DNA from: Myotis daubentonii
Taxonomy: Eukaryota > Chordata > Mammalia > Chiroptera > Vespertilionidae
DNA: 64,000 bases
Assembly: GCF_963259705.1 (NCBI RefSeq)
Contig: NC_081842.1
Span: forward strand, 41,602,796-41,666,795
Reading direction: 5' to 3'
In this document: positions 11,500 through 23,690 of the stretch, piece after piece
Numbering within the stretch: position 1 is the stretch's first letter
Layout: each line of letters starts with the position of its first letter
Program-made: the position numbers and the translations under genes
The notes under the pieces: model-generated
What the model was told of the DNA's origin: nothing
Seen by the model: only the letters and a program-made list of their open reading frames with translations
The model's database searches: none

Positions 11500-12990
11500 C
11501 ATAAGTGATCTTAACGACCCTCACCCTACTTACTTCATGCAGGCACTTTGAGAATAAAATAAGACTATTAATGAGAGGTTGCCTCCAACATCCCACATAT
11601 TACTGAGAACAACATCCGTAGAGTTTATAGTTAAACACGGTTCTCAAAAAAGGTAAGAATAACAGTAATGCTTTTGGAAATACTTTGACAAACTGGAACT
11701 TTAACATCATTTCTCACCACAGGCTTTGATGGTAATAAAAGATGCCAACTTTCTAAAAATGTAACAAAACTTAGGATTTCCAAGTGGAGCAGCAGATATG
11801 CCCTGTTAGCTCCTGTGCCAGTATTATAAAAATCTGCCTGTAATTTTGCTTGCCAGTAATAAAAGCTTATCACACAGCCAAATCCCTACAGCAATGCTCT
11901 CAAAGGTTCTGCATGTGGAAGCCTGCTGCCTCTCAGCTTCCCCGTTAAACACCTGTTCTGGGCTGGGGCCATGCTTCTGGTTTCTCACTCAGGTGGAGAG
12001 TCTTGCTTAAGGGGACAGGCAGGTATTTTTGCTGTCACCAAAGACAGCTAATTTGGGAAGCCTAATCTTGCAAAGGGGCCAGGTTTCAGTTCTCAGAGTG
12101 TTGGGTTTAGGGTAGAAGAGACTCCTCCCAGAAGTGCAACCTGAATACTTCCTGATTTGCCCCTCTCTTGTCTTTGCTGAGAATCTCCTGGATAACTGAC
12201 ACATTTCATAGATTTCAGGCAACCAGGTCTACAGTGCGTAGCTCCCATTCTTTCCTGTCACCTGGCTAATTGAATACTTGCCTCCTCTGATGGATAGAGC
12301 AACTCCTGACAAGCGGTGGCCTTGTGGTTGATTTGAGTTCATTCAAACACAATTATAAGCTGAGACATTAGTTATGGGGATAGAAGGAAGGAGGAATTTT
12401 ACAGGTGTGAATTCATAGCCATTTCTGATCCAAATATTTCCAAAGGAAGCCTTGCTGAGCAAATACCATCTCCCAATTCTCAAGGCCTCTGCCTCTCTTC
12501 ATGGAAAAAGAAGTATTTTACAAGCTATAATTTTGCCATTTCTTTTTATTTTTTTCAATTTCTTTTAACCCTAAGGATTAATCTTCACTTGTCCTCCTTT
12601 CAAAAGCACTACACTAGAATGAAAAACAACTTTCATTCAATAACTGTTCTGATAATAAAGGGCTGGTGGTGCCAGTCAGTGACTTCATTTCAAAACTGTG
12701 ACTTAAAATGCACCGCAGTGCTGGTCAAAACCAAATGTAGCTACTCTCCATCCAGAGGGTCTTGATTTTAGAAAGGGAATTCTGCACACAGAGCATTAGC
12801 TTGGAGGATTTTGTCATTAACGTTTTGAACAAAGAGCAAATAATTTCTGCTTACTTGATCATAATCACTATTGCGCAAATGGTGAAATGCAGGGTCAAGA
12901 GGCTACACGTGAGTCTCACAGTCCCAAAGGAATTCTGCTGGAGGATTAGCTCTAAGAACAATTACAACTGGCAACATGGTTGGACTCCTG
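11500..12990. other. Unassigned non-coding sequence
   Basis: No named repeat or gene is recognised on either strand. The longest open frame is the 96-codon one at 12762-13052, which runs into an L2 remnant and resembles nothing known to me. Confidence 0.35.
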
Positions 12991-12994
12991 GCTA

Positions 12995-13110
12995 TTCATT
13001 TACTCAAACAATATTTATTGAGCACCTACCATGTTCCAGAAGCTCCAGATAATCAGTGAGCAAAACGAAGATCCTGGTCTTCATAGAGCCTACATTCTAG
13101 TGGTTTTCAG
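12995..13110 (-). mobile_element. L2 LINE 3' end fragment
   Basis: CAATATTTATTGAGCACCTA, CCATGTTCCAGAAGC, TCAGTGAGCAAAACG and GCCTACATTCTAGTGG follow the reverse complement of the L2 3' end in order. Confidence 0.75.
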
Positions 13111-16100
13111 GAATAATGTCCATATATTTCTTGGTTCATTTTGTCTCCATTAAATGCTTCACTGTTGTTTTGGTTCTCCTCCACTGGAAGATAAAACCAA
13201 CACACTTGAAACTAAAACAAAACATTTACGTGAGCATGTTTATAAGAACAAGAATAAACTGGGAGTGCTAAGAGCTGCCTAAGATTAATCAGGAAAAGCC
13301 ACTGGGTTTAGTGGGCCTTAAACTTGCTTTAAAGAAGAGATGGCATTAAACGTGAGGGGAAGGGGGAAAATGTCCTGGGTGGAATAAGCAAGAGGCAGGG
13401 CACACAGAATAGAAAGAGCACATGATTTCAAGAGACAAAGGAAACTATTTACCAATAAGGCCAAAATTTAAAAATATCCTGTGGGATTTTAGTTATCCTG
13501 CCCATTCCCTTTATAGAAGAATTAATAATAACAATATGATATGATATAATATATCATATATTGGCACATTATGAGATGACCTATATAGGATGACTTTTTT
13601 ATAATGACACATAATATTACACAAATATAATGGCATATTATACAATGACTTTCAAGAAAGAAGTGTGCTTTCCAAAAGAGCAGCCATGGATAAATCCATA
13701 GATTAAGATATAATCTCAAAAAGTCAAAAATACTTTATAAAAGAGTTAATAAATCTTTGTTGTCTTCTCTGGCAATTAGAACTTGTCTTTTCATTATTTA
13801 TCTCAGTTATTCAGTTGAAAAAGTTGTAATGTGCAATACAAATGTTTAAGATGTGAAATACATTTGCTGTGAGGCAAATACAAAGGTTGTTTTGATAAAA
13901 TATATTTAGGAGTAATGTCACCAATTAAGTAGGGGGACACTTTAAAGACTCTGGTCTGTCAAAGGTACCTCCAGAGCTAACTGTGCTTTATTGCAGGTGG
14001 CCCACTGGCCCTGGGGATTATGGATAAGTAAGCAGGTGTTTGAAAAAGCGCCAATGATTCCAGTGTTTCCAATATGCAAATACTTTAATACTAAAAACAA
14101 CATCCCCCAAACAGTAGTTATTCTTTTATTATTCACTACTCAGACAGTACTTGGTGCTCATGCATATTCCAGGGACCCCGCGCTGCTGAGCTCAAGATGT
14201 GAAGTCCCACTTTTCTGGTGGTGGCCTCTCACCATGTCACCTTTCTGGTGACCACAACAACATTAGCACGATGGCATGACCATCTTAAACTCTTCTGCAT
14301 TTATTCTGATCCATTGCTTTGAGGTACTCAAAGCAAAGGTTCATTGAAGAGTACATGTGATCTCCTTACCCCAAGGATATAAACATCTGTTGTATCAAAT
14401 ACAAGAGAATATATTCCTGACTCAGGTTTTGGCTTTAATAGTCTTAAACAGAAACCCAGATTGATGGATTATTCATTCTAAAAAATATGTGGACAATTGT
14501 GTTTCCAGTTGGTTTTTAGAAGGCCATCTCCACTGTATAAAAAGTCAAATCTGCATAGATTGATTCTTCACAAAGGCTTCAGTGCCACCCAACCAGACTT
14601 TCATTGGTATTTTCAGTTACTTTTAGAAGGTGGAGGAATATATGAAATGTTTATTAATGATTTTAAAAATGTGTTTGATTCTGTAACTCTGCTCTTCTCT
14701 CTAATATGTCCCATTGTGCCCATTCTCTTTGTTGCAGAAGGCAGAACCTAATGCAGGGCTCACTCCACTATTTATGTATATAATAACCCCCCCCCCCAAC
14801 TCCGGCCCCACCATCAGCTTCTCAAATGGCACCACAGTGAACTGCATTTGAAGCCCCTTCATCCCAGCTGCACACAGGTACATCACCTGGGTACAGCATC
14901 CCCTGGCTGGTGGGGTGGAGGCTGAGGATTTCTACCTTTAGCCTCATCACTCCTGGCTCTCTACCTGCCTAACCCCCAGGCACCACCTTTGATCATTTTG
15001 AAAACAGAAAGTCTAATAGAAAATTTTTGAAGAAATACAAGTATACAACAAGAAAAGCGATGACCCATTTATCAGCATTTAATTCTAAATGCAAGGTAAG
15101 CTGCATTGTACTGAATCCCCAAGTTATTTTCATGGTTTTAACTTTGCAATTGCTGCAGTTGAACAACCACTGAGCACAGCTCCGGCCTCGGCTTTTTGGA
15201 TCATGTGGGTGCAAGGGGACAGGTGATCCCCATAATGACATTGCATTGCTCTGACCTCCCCACCCCAGCTCATTACAAGACGGAGTCAACTGAAGAGAAA
15301 AGGGGTATCAGGCAGTACCCCAAGCCAAGTAAAGGGGTTGTTCAAAACTTCTTCAAAATCCAAGTGAAGGTGAGTAATGGAGAACCACCTCCTTCTACCT
15401 GCAGCTCATGTCACGGATTCGGTTTAAATGGGTGTTTGGAAGCCATAGCGCTCATGGGAAAATTGTGAGTTTAAGGAAATGCCCAGACAAGTGCTCATTT
15501 TTATGTTAAGTTCAACTGTGAACATTTTTTATAATATTTTTGGCCCAATTCCTTTGATGCTGGTGGAGAAAATTTCCCATGAGCAGGTAAAGATCTGTGG
15601 TGCTGTTCAGATAACTTAGAGAAAGATCTGGAAATTCCCCTTCCTTGGTCTCCCCCTCCTCCCACATACTTTGCTGAGCTTTCATATTCATAAAGGCACA
15701 ACCATGACTCTCCTCCTGCCCCAGGATGTCCTTGAAGGAAGTGGCTGGACCTCAGAAGAGGCTTCTGGCAAAGCCATAACCCAGGGGCCAGCATTGCACT
15801 CCTTGTCCTTTTCAAGTTCCCTCAGAATAGGGCTGGTCTTTGGGCCCCTGGGGTTTTCACGCTGCCACTGACTGCCTAGGGACCTCAGCCTCACCCTGTG
15901 ATCTCGACAAGGACCCCCTCCTCCCATACCAGAGCATCAGGCCATGGGCAGCTACTGTGACCGCCACAGGGTTTGTCCCACTGAACAGAGTGAGGGAACA
16001 GACACCACAGCCTCACATGAGTTTCCGCTCAGGCTAGCAGAGACCCACAGCCCGGGGGGGCGGGGCAAAGGGAAAGAATGGAGGCTGAAGAAAGGCTACA

Positions 16101-16870
16101 TCACCATTGATAGCCCCAGCTAGAATGCCCAGAACTGTGCATTCCAACCTCATCCAAGCTCTTCAGGATGGCTTCTTATAATCTTGCCTTAACCAAGACT
16201 TCCTACTTCCAAGAAGAAAAAATGGATGAAAAATACCAAAGACACAATGGACTCTTACAAAACAACTGTCTCATGGTTAAGTGTAAATTAAATAATAGAA
16301 CATATGGGTTGAATTTTCCTCAAAACACGCAGGGGTTTTACAATTAAATTTTTCTGCAAAATGCATTTTGAATTTGGGGTGTTTTTTGATGTTGTTGATT
16401 TTTGCCATGGTCCAAATATTTGCAAAAGAGCAAAGATCTCAAAACATAGTTTAAAACTTTTAAGAAATTCAAAGCTGGACTTGGCTCCGGCATCCTGGTA
16501 TTTATAATTCTGCTATCATTCTTTACACCATGGCATTAAAATGTTATTCAAGAGACTTGCTATAATTCATTATGTAATGGAATTCGTTCATTTATTTTTA
16601 CGTTTACTGATCCCCTTCTATGGGCCAGGTACTATATACTAAGCTTTTTCTTTCCAGATGTATTAGATGACATCGTATTCTAACAGTGGTTTAATATTGG
16701 AATTAGCTCTGAAAAGAATAAGTCCAAAAGATGTTCATTAAATGCTATACTAAATTTCATAGTGGTCGAGGTTGTATTGTTTTGAGAAACTTTTAGCACA
16801 TTTAGTGAAACTCTGCCAGGTTAGAGGTACGGAAATAGCTAACATGCATTTTCTTGCATCCTAACTGTAA
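13111..16870. other. Long unassigned non-coding stretch
   Basis: This 3.7-kb part has no repeat I can name with confidence. It includes an AT-rich palindromic patch (13525-13640), a C homopolymer at 14789-14798, and a more GC-rich portion at 15180-16140. A splice-flanked open segment at 15405-15464 is discussed among the findings. No protein family is recognised in any frame. Confidence 0.35.
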
Positions 16871-16872
16871 TT

Positions 16873-17077
16873 CAGGGGTGGGGAACCTCTGACACGTGGG
16901 CCATATAAGGCCCAAGAAATCATTTGGTCCGGTCCTGCCAAGGCATTAGGGGTGAATTAATAAAGTATTTCACCAAATATAGCAGGCTAATTTTTAAGTT
17001 GATAACTTGGTATGGCTCATGAACAATGTTATAAATATCCAAATGGCCTTTGGCAGAAAAACGGTTCCCCACCCTTG
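16873..17077. mobile_element. Non-autonomous hAT transposon, 205 bp
   Basis: The termini CAGGGGTGGGGAACCTCTG and CGGTTCCCCACCCTTG are inverted repeats of about 15 bases. The flanks CTGTAATT (16865-16872) and CTATAATT (17078-17085) match at seven of eight positions, the hAT duplication length. The interior carries GGCCATATAAGGCCCAAG near the left end. It has no coding capacity. Confidence 0.9.
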
Positions 17078-17168
17078 CTATAATTATTCATGTGAGCTAT
17101 GACAAACACACAGATAACCTTCTGTGGTAAACACAAAAATGCACTATTCAACCCCCTTCAAGAAATGG

Positions 17169-17394
17169 TCCTAGTCAGTTTGGCTCAGTGGATAGAACGT
17201 CATCCTGCAGGCTGAAGGGTCCTGGGTTTGATTCCAGTCAAGGGCACGTGCCTGAGTTGTGGGCTCGATCTCCAGTTGGGGGCATGCAGGAGGCAGCCAA
17301 TCGATGATTCTCTCTCATCACTGATGTTTCTATCTCACTCACCCTCTCCCTTCCTCTAAAATCAATAAAAATATCTTTAAAAAATAGGAAGAGA
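17169..17394 (+). mobile_element. VES SINE
   Basis: A full VES: TTTGGCTCAGTGGATAGAAC (A box), GGTTTGATTCCAGTCAAGG (B box), CATGCAGGAGGCAGCCAATC, a pyrimidine region, then AAAATCAATAAAAATATC and an A-rich tail. The duplication AAGAAATGG lies at 17160-17168 and 17395-17403, indicating LINE-1-mediated insertion. Confidence 0.93.
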
Positions 17395-17403
17395 AAGAAA
17401 TGG

Positions 17404-18598
17404 CCCATACCCAGCTGTGGGTAGTGTGGGCAGCTGACAGCCCTCAGCTACCGGGTCCTCTGGGACCAGCCTCAGTGTTGGAGGCAAGGTCACATTTGAT
17501 TCCCATGTCCCTTGGCCAACACCTGAGCAAGGCAGTGATACAAGGGCCTGAGTCAGTGAGGCACAGGCCAAGGCAGGACTCCTCTGATGAGAAATCTCCG
17601 CACCAGAGTTCTCTGTTGGGTGGGCAGAGACCTTGTCAGGCCTGCAGCACCGTCTGCTGGGTCCCCTCACCCATTGCTGCCTCTGCCCTTTCTTCTCCCA
17701 GATGTAAGTCAGGGTCGGCCTCCTGAAGAACTCAACCGGCAAGCACTTCCTGACAACAAAGGGATTGATGGTTCAGGTCAAAATCCTATTGAAAGTCTTC
17801 ATTGAAGGAAATGTCATTCCCTACATGGTAAGTACTATTTTTCTATGTTGGAAAATGAACAATAGATATCTAGACATCTGCCACCTGTTTGACGGGTTTC
17901 TTTCATTTTAATTTCCCTGACATGGAAATTTCAGGACAGGCATTCCAAAAATTCAACATCAGAATAACCCGACAACAATGACCACATGGGCATCTTAATA
18001 GAGCATAAGAATCAGATAAACCTCTGTATTATTTTCCACATATTATGGTTCACAGAAGAAAGAGGGGAAGAGAAGGGAGGAGTTGAGGAGGGAGGGAGGG
18101 AACACACAGGTGGCCACGGATATAAACAAACCGTATTTTTCTTCTTAATCCAACCACCAACTATGGCACTCAAATCAATTATTTTTCTTTTATTGTCATA
18201 ATTTCTTAAAAGTGAAAAAAATCTGCACCCTAATTATAAAATGTAACAGAAGGGTTCAACCTTTTGGCCTTCCTAGAACAGGTATTTTATATATGTAAGA
18301 TTTCTTGAAATATTAAACATGAGATTAGGCCTTTTAAAATCATCCTTTAATGCCATCTTGAAGTCATGGATCAGAGACTAATCACATATGTAATTTTGTA
18401 CTTTTTGAATTCTTCAGGTATAGTAGCAGTTAAAAAAAGACTGAAAGACCATTGGGTTGATAGTATCATGCACAATACTCCCTTATCCACATGCAAATGC
18501 TAAAAACAATAAATAACTGACATCTCTTTCCTTTTTGCTCTTCACTTTCTCATACATCAGTGATTTTTCTTAAGTTTTGCACATTAAAAGCACCTTCA
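17404..18598. other. Unassigned sequence with an exon-like segment
   Basis: The part at 17404-17700 is GC-rich and ends in a strong polypyrimidine tract and CAG. It is followed by 126 bases and a GTAAGT donor, described among the findings. No known protein is recognised. The rest to 18598 is AT-rich with a purine-rich patch at 18058-18100. Confidence 0.35.
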
Positions 18599-18599
18599 G

Positions 18600-19430
18600 G
18601 AAAGGGGAGGCGAAGATATATAGGTGCCTTACAAACACTTGAATAGACATTTCTCCAAAAAAGATATACAAATGGCCAATATGTACATGAGCAGATATTC
18701 ATTAGTCACTAGAGAAATGCTAATCAAAACCACAGTGAAGTATCATTGTACAACTTTATACTCATAGAATATCTGTCATTTCTTTTAAAAAGTAAAATAA
18801 CAAGATGTGGTAAAGATGTGGGGAAACTGGAATCCTGGCACATTGCTGGTAAATTGCAAAATGGTTCAATACTAAAGGAAACAGTTTTCAGGTTCCTCAA
18901 AAAGTTAAGCATAGAGGTACCATATGATTCAGCAATTCCACTGTTAGGAATATATGCAAAAGAATTAAAAACAGGTATGTACACACATGTTCATAAAAGC
19001 ACTGTTCATGATAACCAAAAGGTGGAAAATTAACAGAAGAATGGATATCCATACAACGGAACATTACATATCCATAAAAAAGGATGAAGTACTAATACAT
19101 GCCGCAACATAGATGAACCTCAAAAACTTTATGCTAAGCCAAAGTAGCCAGACACAAAAGGCCACATATTGTATGATTTCATTTATACAAAATCGGTAAA
19201 TCCTTAGGAACAGAACATATATTGATGGTTGCCAGGGGCTAGGAAGAGGAAGGGAATGGGAAGTACCTATTTAATTGCAATGGGGTTTTCTTTGGCGGTG
19301 ATGCAATGCTTTGCAACTAGATGGAGGTGGTGATTTCACAACATTGTGAATATACTAAGTGCACTAAATTATTCACTTGAATGCTTAATTTTATGTTATG
19401 TGAATTTCACCTTAATTTTTTTAAAGGCAT
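18600..19430 (+). mobile_element. L1 (L1M-type) 3' end, ORF2 tail and 3' UTR
   Basis: Old LINE-1 landmarks occur in order: TAGACATTTCTCCAAAAAAGA, GGCCAATATGTACATGAG, AATGCTAATCAAAACCACAG, the reverse-transcriptase C-terminal region around GCAATTCCACTGTTAGG, and TATGATTTCATTTATACAA. It ends with a 3' UTR (GTTGCCAGGGGCTAGG) and an A-rich end near 19420. ORF2 is broken by frameshifts and stops, leaving only a 95-codon open piece. Confidence 0.88.
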
Positions 19431-19718
19431 ATATATGATTGCTTCCCTGGATTGAGTAAGTCAAAAATATCTTGGAACCCAGGATTCAGTAGTTTTTAAA
19501 GCTCCCCCAGATGATTTTATTGTGCAGCAAGTGTTGAACTTGGACCTGTAGTTGTATCTTTATTACGATGACTAGCTTGATAGCAAAAAAATCTCAATAA
19601 TTTGGACTTTGAAAGTTACTATTTTTGGTTATTTATTCTGAAAATTAGCAGAGCATCTACAATGTGCACTGCACTATCTGGTACTTTGCACAGATATTTA
19701 AAAAGAAAGGCAAGGAAG
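19431..19718. other. Unassigned short stretch
   Basis: Unique-looking AT-rich sequence between an L1 end and a VES SINE. Nothing is recognised. Confidence 0.3.
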
Positions 19719-19719
19719 C

Positions 19720-19960
19720 TCTTTTTTTTTTTTTTTTTTTTAATCCTCACCCAAGGATATGTTTCCAGAGTGTTTTGTGTTTGTTTGTTCGGTGTGTTTT
19801 TTGTGTGTTTTTTTGTTTGTTTGTTTGTTTGGGGGGGGGGTGTTTTTTTTACAGAAACATCAATCGGTTGCCTCTCATACCTGGGGTCAAACCCACAACA
19901 TTTTGACATTTCGGTGTACGGAACGATGCTCCAATCAACTGAGACACCCAGCCAGGGCAG
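19720..19960 (-). mobile_element. VES SINE with a disrupted middle
   Basis: A minus-strand VES: a poly-T tail of 21 bases (19722-19742), AATCCTCACCCAAGGATATG, then a TTTG/G-rich expansion (19785-19850) in place of the usual GA-rich segment, then ACATCAATCGGTTGCCTCTC and the head CCCAGCCAGGGC. The T/G expansion opens long chance reading frames on both strands that are not genes. Confidence 0.88.
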
Positions 19961-20059
19961 GAGGCTCATTTTCATGAGAGCCTTTATCAAGCACATGAGC
20001 TTTATCAGACATTATCTCAATGACTCCCACAGGTGCTCTGGGGGTAGACATTGGACTCT

Positions 20060-20160
20060 CTAAACCCATCAGGAAAAGGAGGCTCAAAGAAGTTACATAA
20101 TTTGACTAGAGTGAACCATCTGTTGAGTGGCAAAGCAGGGATCATGTTCAGTTCTTCAGT
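20060..20160 (-). mobile_element. MIR SINE fragment
   Basis: GGAAAAGGAGGCTCAAAGAAG, TTACATAATTTGACTAG and GTGGCAAAGCAGGGATC match the reverse complement of the MIR core. Confidence 0.6.
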
Positions 20161-20259
20161 GTGTAACTGGAATCCTGAGATTCCTGCTATAAAGGAGGAT
20201 CAACCCCACGGGGAGCTGGGCAAACCCACAGGAACTATGGGTGAGGGCAGAAGCTCTGG

Positions 20260-20465
20260 ATCAGGAAGGACCTGGAGTCAAACCCCAGCTCTGCCACTTT
20301 ATCTCTGTACGGCAGGACGAGGCTACGTAACCCAGGTTTTCTCCTCTGCACAAGGTAGTAATGCCTACCTCCTGTATTTACTGTAAGGCTTACATGAGAT
20401 AATGTCTGCAAAGTGTTTTGGCATAGTGCACACCCCAAGTAAGCACTCAATAAATCCCACCTGTT
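20260..20465 (+). mobile_element. MIR SINE
   Basis: CTGGAGTCAAACCCCAGCTC, TGCCACTTTATCTCTG, TAATGCCTACCTCCTG, TTACATGAGATAATGTCTGC and AAGCACTCAATAAATCCC follow the full MIR order from the tRNA-related part to the 3' end. Confidence 0.85.
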
Positions 20466-21780
20466 CTTCATTTTGTTTTTATTTATTTTTACTAATACTG
20501 CTCCTCATACTGCTACTAGGGAAGAATGAATTCTGACCCACTAGCCATCCCTTTTTGTATTGGCCAGTAAATGTCCCCAGTCCTGGAACCCCAACCATCC
20601 CAGTTCGTCTCCTCTGGGCAGCCTAATACTATTGTTCTCTCCTATTGCTCATTGTTCTCTCCAAATGCTAATTTTTGAAAAGACTTAAAAAAAAATGACA
20701 TAGAATTTACTAGCACAAGTTTATCATAAATTCAACAGACATAGGAACTAAAGAAATGCATCTATTTTAGGGATAAACAAGCTAATTCTAGTCTAATTCT
20801 GTTCAATCTAATAAACACACTTTTTTTTAGTAATGTGAACAGATAAATTTTACTGTAGAACTCAATTTCTTTTTTCATTAAAGTTTCTTTTTTTTTAAAA
20901 GATGTGCCAGAGGACACATTCCAAGAAGCAAGAGGGTAATTATAGACTGAGCATCTCCTGTATGGCCTGACAGAAGTCTACCATCACTTAAGAAGCCATT
21001 ACAGCATATACTTAATGTCAGCTTGAAAGAAAAAAAAAAAAAAACACTTTCAGAGGTTCTCTTTGATTGACACATTTGAAATGACATCAGTTCCCAGCTT
21101 TAAAACCTACTGTTATTAGGTCTCTGTTGCTATTTATGTTAGAAATATGTGCACGTGTGTCAAAACAATATATCAACTCTGCTGATTGGCTGCATCTAGA
21201 TTCTGTTGCCAAGGGTAACAGAACAATTGCTTTTAATCTTTCCTAAATTGCTTCTTAGTATTTTTTTCCCCTGCTAAATACTTGGGGTTTTCAGAGATAT
21301 TTTTTTTTTCACTCCAGAGCAAAAATAAAAGAATTTTATGTAGGGAGAAAACAAATACATATTGTCTGTGTGTGCTGAAAGGAAAGGGCATCCTTGGTGA
21401 ATATGTTACTTTGTATTGCCACCTCTCATAGGTACTGCGATGGTACTGGTTCTTAAGGCTGAGCTAATTCGGAAAAGACCATCTCCACTCCCAACTGATG
21501 CAGCACCAAACCATTTGTTCTCCAAGGCCTTCTCTTTTTTGGCAAAAGGCTAACGTCACAGTTGAAGTTAGGTTGAAAGGCAGGAACAATTAAGAAAGAA
21601 AATAATGTCATTGGAACTTCGCACAATTTTTCCTGACTCATGTCATGAGCAAATCCAAACCCCAGCGTTTGGACTTTTGAAAGATGAAGAAAACTGATCT
21701 GCGTGCTCACATATGGACATGGTATACCTGTAAACTACCCAGACAGGTTCTTTTGTATTAGTCTGCCCTATTTTATGTTA
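20466..21780. other. Unassigned non-coding sequence
   Basis: No gene or named repeat is recognised. Homopolymer A/T runs occur near 20820, 20885, 21030 and 21300. Confidence 0.35.
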
Positions 21781-21784
21781 ATAG

Positions 21785-21945
21785 CTCTCAATCTTCAATA
21801 GGGCACTTGTTAGAAAGGTCCTGGGCAAGAGGCTCAGAGATTTGGGTTCCTTAGGCCTGGGTTAGGGCCCGAGAATTTGCAATTTAAATGAAGACTCTAA
21901 GTCAGGTAAGCCGAGGTCCACATATTCAGAAATACTGCTTTGTAT
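21785..21945 (+). mobile_element. MER5-type hAT relic
   Basis: AGGGCACTTGTTAGAAAGG, GGCCCGAGAATTTGCAATTT and an end TTCAGAAATACTG follow the MER5A layout, but the termini are decayed. Confidence 0.5.
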
Positions 21946-22022
21946 GTACTTTCCAAATACTGCATTCCTCCCTAAAACGGCAAGGGCTCCCATTATGGAC
22001 AGTCCTGTGCATCCCCCTAGGC

Positions 22023-22232
22023 CAGTGGTCGGCAAACTCATTAGTCAACAGAGCCAAATATCAACAGTACAACGATTGAAATTTCTTTTGAGAGCCAAAT
22101 TTTTTAAACTTAAACTATATAGGTAGGTACATTGTTATTAACTTAATTAGGGTACTCCTAAGGCTTAGGAAGAGCCACACTCAAGGGGCCAAAGAGCCGC
22201 ATGTGGCTTGCGAGCCAGTTTGCCGACCACAG
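22023..22232. mobile_element. Non-autonomous hAT transposon, about 210 bp
   Basis: The ends CAGTGGTCGGCAAACTC and TTTGCCGACCACAG are terminal inverted repeats. The interior has the repeated phrase AGAGCCAAAT and a CGCATGTGGCTTGCGAGCC near the right end, typical of a bat hAT MITE family. CCTAGGCC at 22016-22023 and 22233-22240 is the 8-bp target duplication, overlapping the first base of the left terminus. Confidence 0.93.
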
Positions 22233-22265
22233 CCTAGGCCTTAAACTTGACCTCTTCCCTGCAAA

Positions 22266-22297
22266 ATGAATGAATGAATGAATGAATGAATGAATGA
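22266..22297 (+). repeat. (AATG)n microsatellite
   Basis: A pure run of about eight AATG/ATGA units. Confidence 0.9.
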
Positions 22298-22517
22298 TTA
22301 TAAACTAATTTTCCCAAAATGTACTCCACTTGATGTCCTCTTCCATCAGTTTTATTAAAATTTAAGGCTTTAAGAGAATATAAGTACTCTTAGAAGTTGT
22401 AACACCTCAAGCAAGGATTTACCCCCTCTCTCAAAGTTGTCTTGCCTAATAGAGCATCAGTGCTTTTGGTGAGATGAAAGAGAAAGAGGAAAAAAATAAG
22501 AAAACTGGATACCTGAT

Positions 22518-22912
22518 GTTATGGGTTGAATTGTGTGCCCCCACCCCATTCACACTTTGAGGTCCTAACCCTGGTCCCTCAGAGCGCTGCATTATATGGA
22601 AATAGGGTTACTGCAGATGTAATTCCTTAAGGCGACCTCATTAGGGTGGACCCTAATCCAATATCACTGTTGTTCTCATGCAAAGGGGAAGACCCCTACA
22701 GAGGAAGGATGATGTGAAGACATGGCAAGAAGGCCATCTACAAACCCCAGAGAGAGGCCTGGGACAGATCCTTCTCTCACAGCCCTCAGAAGAAACACCT
22801 TGATTATGGACATCTAGCCTCCTAAAGTGTGACCCAATAACTTCCTGTGGGTTAACCCACCCGGTTTATGGTACTTTGCTAACAGGAGCCCTGGGAGACT
22901 CACACATTGAGT
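22518..22912 (+). mobile_element. Ancient LTR, MaLR-like (solo)
   Basis: It starts TGTTATGGGTTGAATTGTG and contains AATAGGGTTACTGCAGATG, CATTAGGGTGGACCCTAATC and GATGTGAAGACATGG. It ends near TGGTACTTTGCTAACAGGAGC and CTCACACA, with the TG...CA termini of an LTR. The arrangement resembles mammalian MaLR (MLT1-type) LTRs. No internal coding region is attached, so it is read as a solo LTR. The subfamily is not certain. Confidence 0.65.
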
Positions 22913-23265
22913 TTAAGAGTCATCAGAAGAAGAACACGGCCAAAATTTAGTTTCTCCAAAGACAAACTCTTCCTATTAATGTTTTTGCCTCTGTCTGTAG
23001 TTGTCTTGCCTAATAGAGTAAAACAAAATTAGTATTCCTGGTTCATTTTGATACTGTAATCCTGGAAATGAGCAAGGCAATTATTATCTAGACTAGAGGC
23101 CGGGTGCACAAAAATTTGTGCACTTGGGGGGGGAGGGGGGGTCCCTCAGCCTGGCCTGTGCCCTCTCGCAGTCTGGGACCCCTCGGGAGATAACGACCTG
23201 CTGGCTTAGGCCTGCTCCCGGGTGGCAGAGGGCAGGCCCAATCCCTAGGTGCAGCCCCTGGTCGG

Positions 23266-23690
23266 GCTCAGAGCAGGGCTGATTGGGGAGTTGGGGCGCC
23301 ACCCCCTGTCACACTCAAGGCAGGGTCGATGGGGAGGTTGTGGAGCAACCCCCTGTCACACACAGAGCAGGGCCCATCAGGGGGGTTGGGGCTCTGTACC
23401 CTGTCACGCACAGAGCAGGGCCCATCAGGGGGTTGGGGTGCTGCCCTCTATCACCCACAGAGCAGGGCGGATCAGGGGGTTGGGGCGCCCCCACTCTCAC
23501 ACTCAGGGCAGGGCTGATGGGGAGGTTATGGCTCTACCCCGTCACACACAGAGCAGGGCCCGTGGGGGGGGGGGGAGCTCCCCCCTATCAGGCACAGAGC
23601 AGGGTGGATAGGGAGGTTGTGGCCCCGCCCCCTGTCACACACAGAGCCGCAGGGCGATCAGGGGGTTTGGGTGCTGCCCCCGTCACGCTG
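23266..23690. repeat. 47-bp minisatellite inside the Helitron
   Basis: GCAGGG recurs at 23273, 23320, 23368, 23415, 23462, 23509, 23553, 23599 and 23649, giving nine units of 44-50 bases. Each has a GGGG(A/G)(A/G)GTT-like middle and a CCCTGTCACACACAGA-like end. The array keeps several frames open for up to 185 codons, but the peptide is purely repetitive. It is a tandem repeat, not a gene. Confidence 0.93.

Noticed and set aside
19602..20063. 153-codon frame and its opposite-strand partner
   Set aside because: It crosses a VES SINE with an expanded T/G tract. Phe/Leu/Cys/Val-rich text is a by-product.
23266..23690. Regularly spaced repeats resembling a CRISPR array
   Set aside because: The units are contiguous degenerate tandem repeats with no unique spacers, and the host is a mammal.
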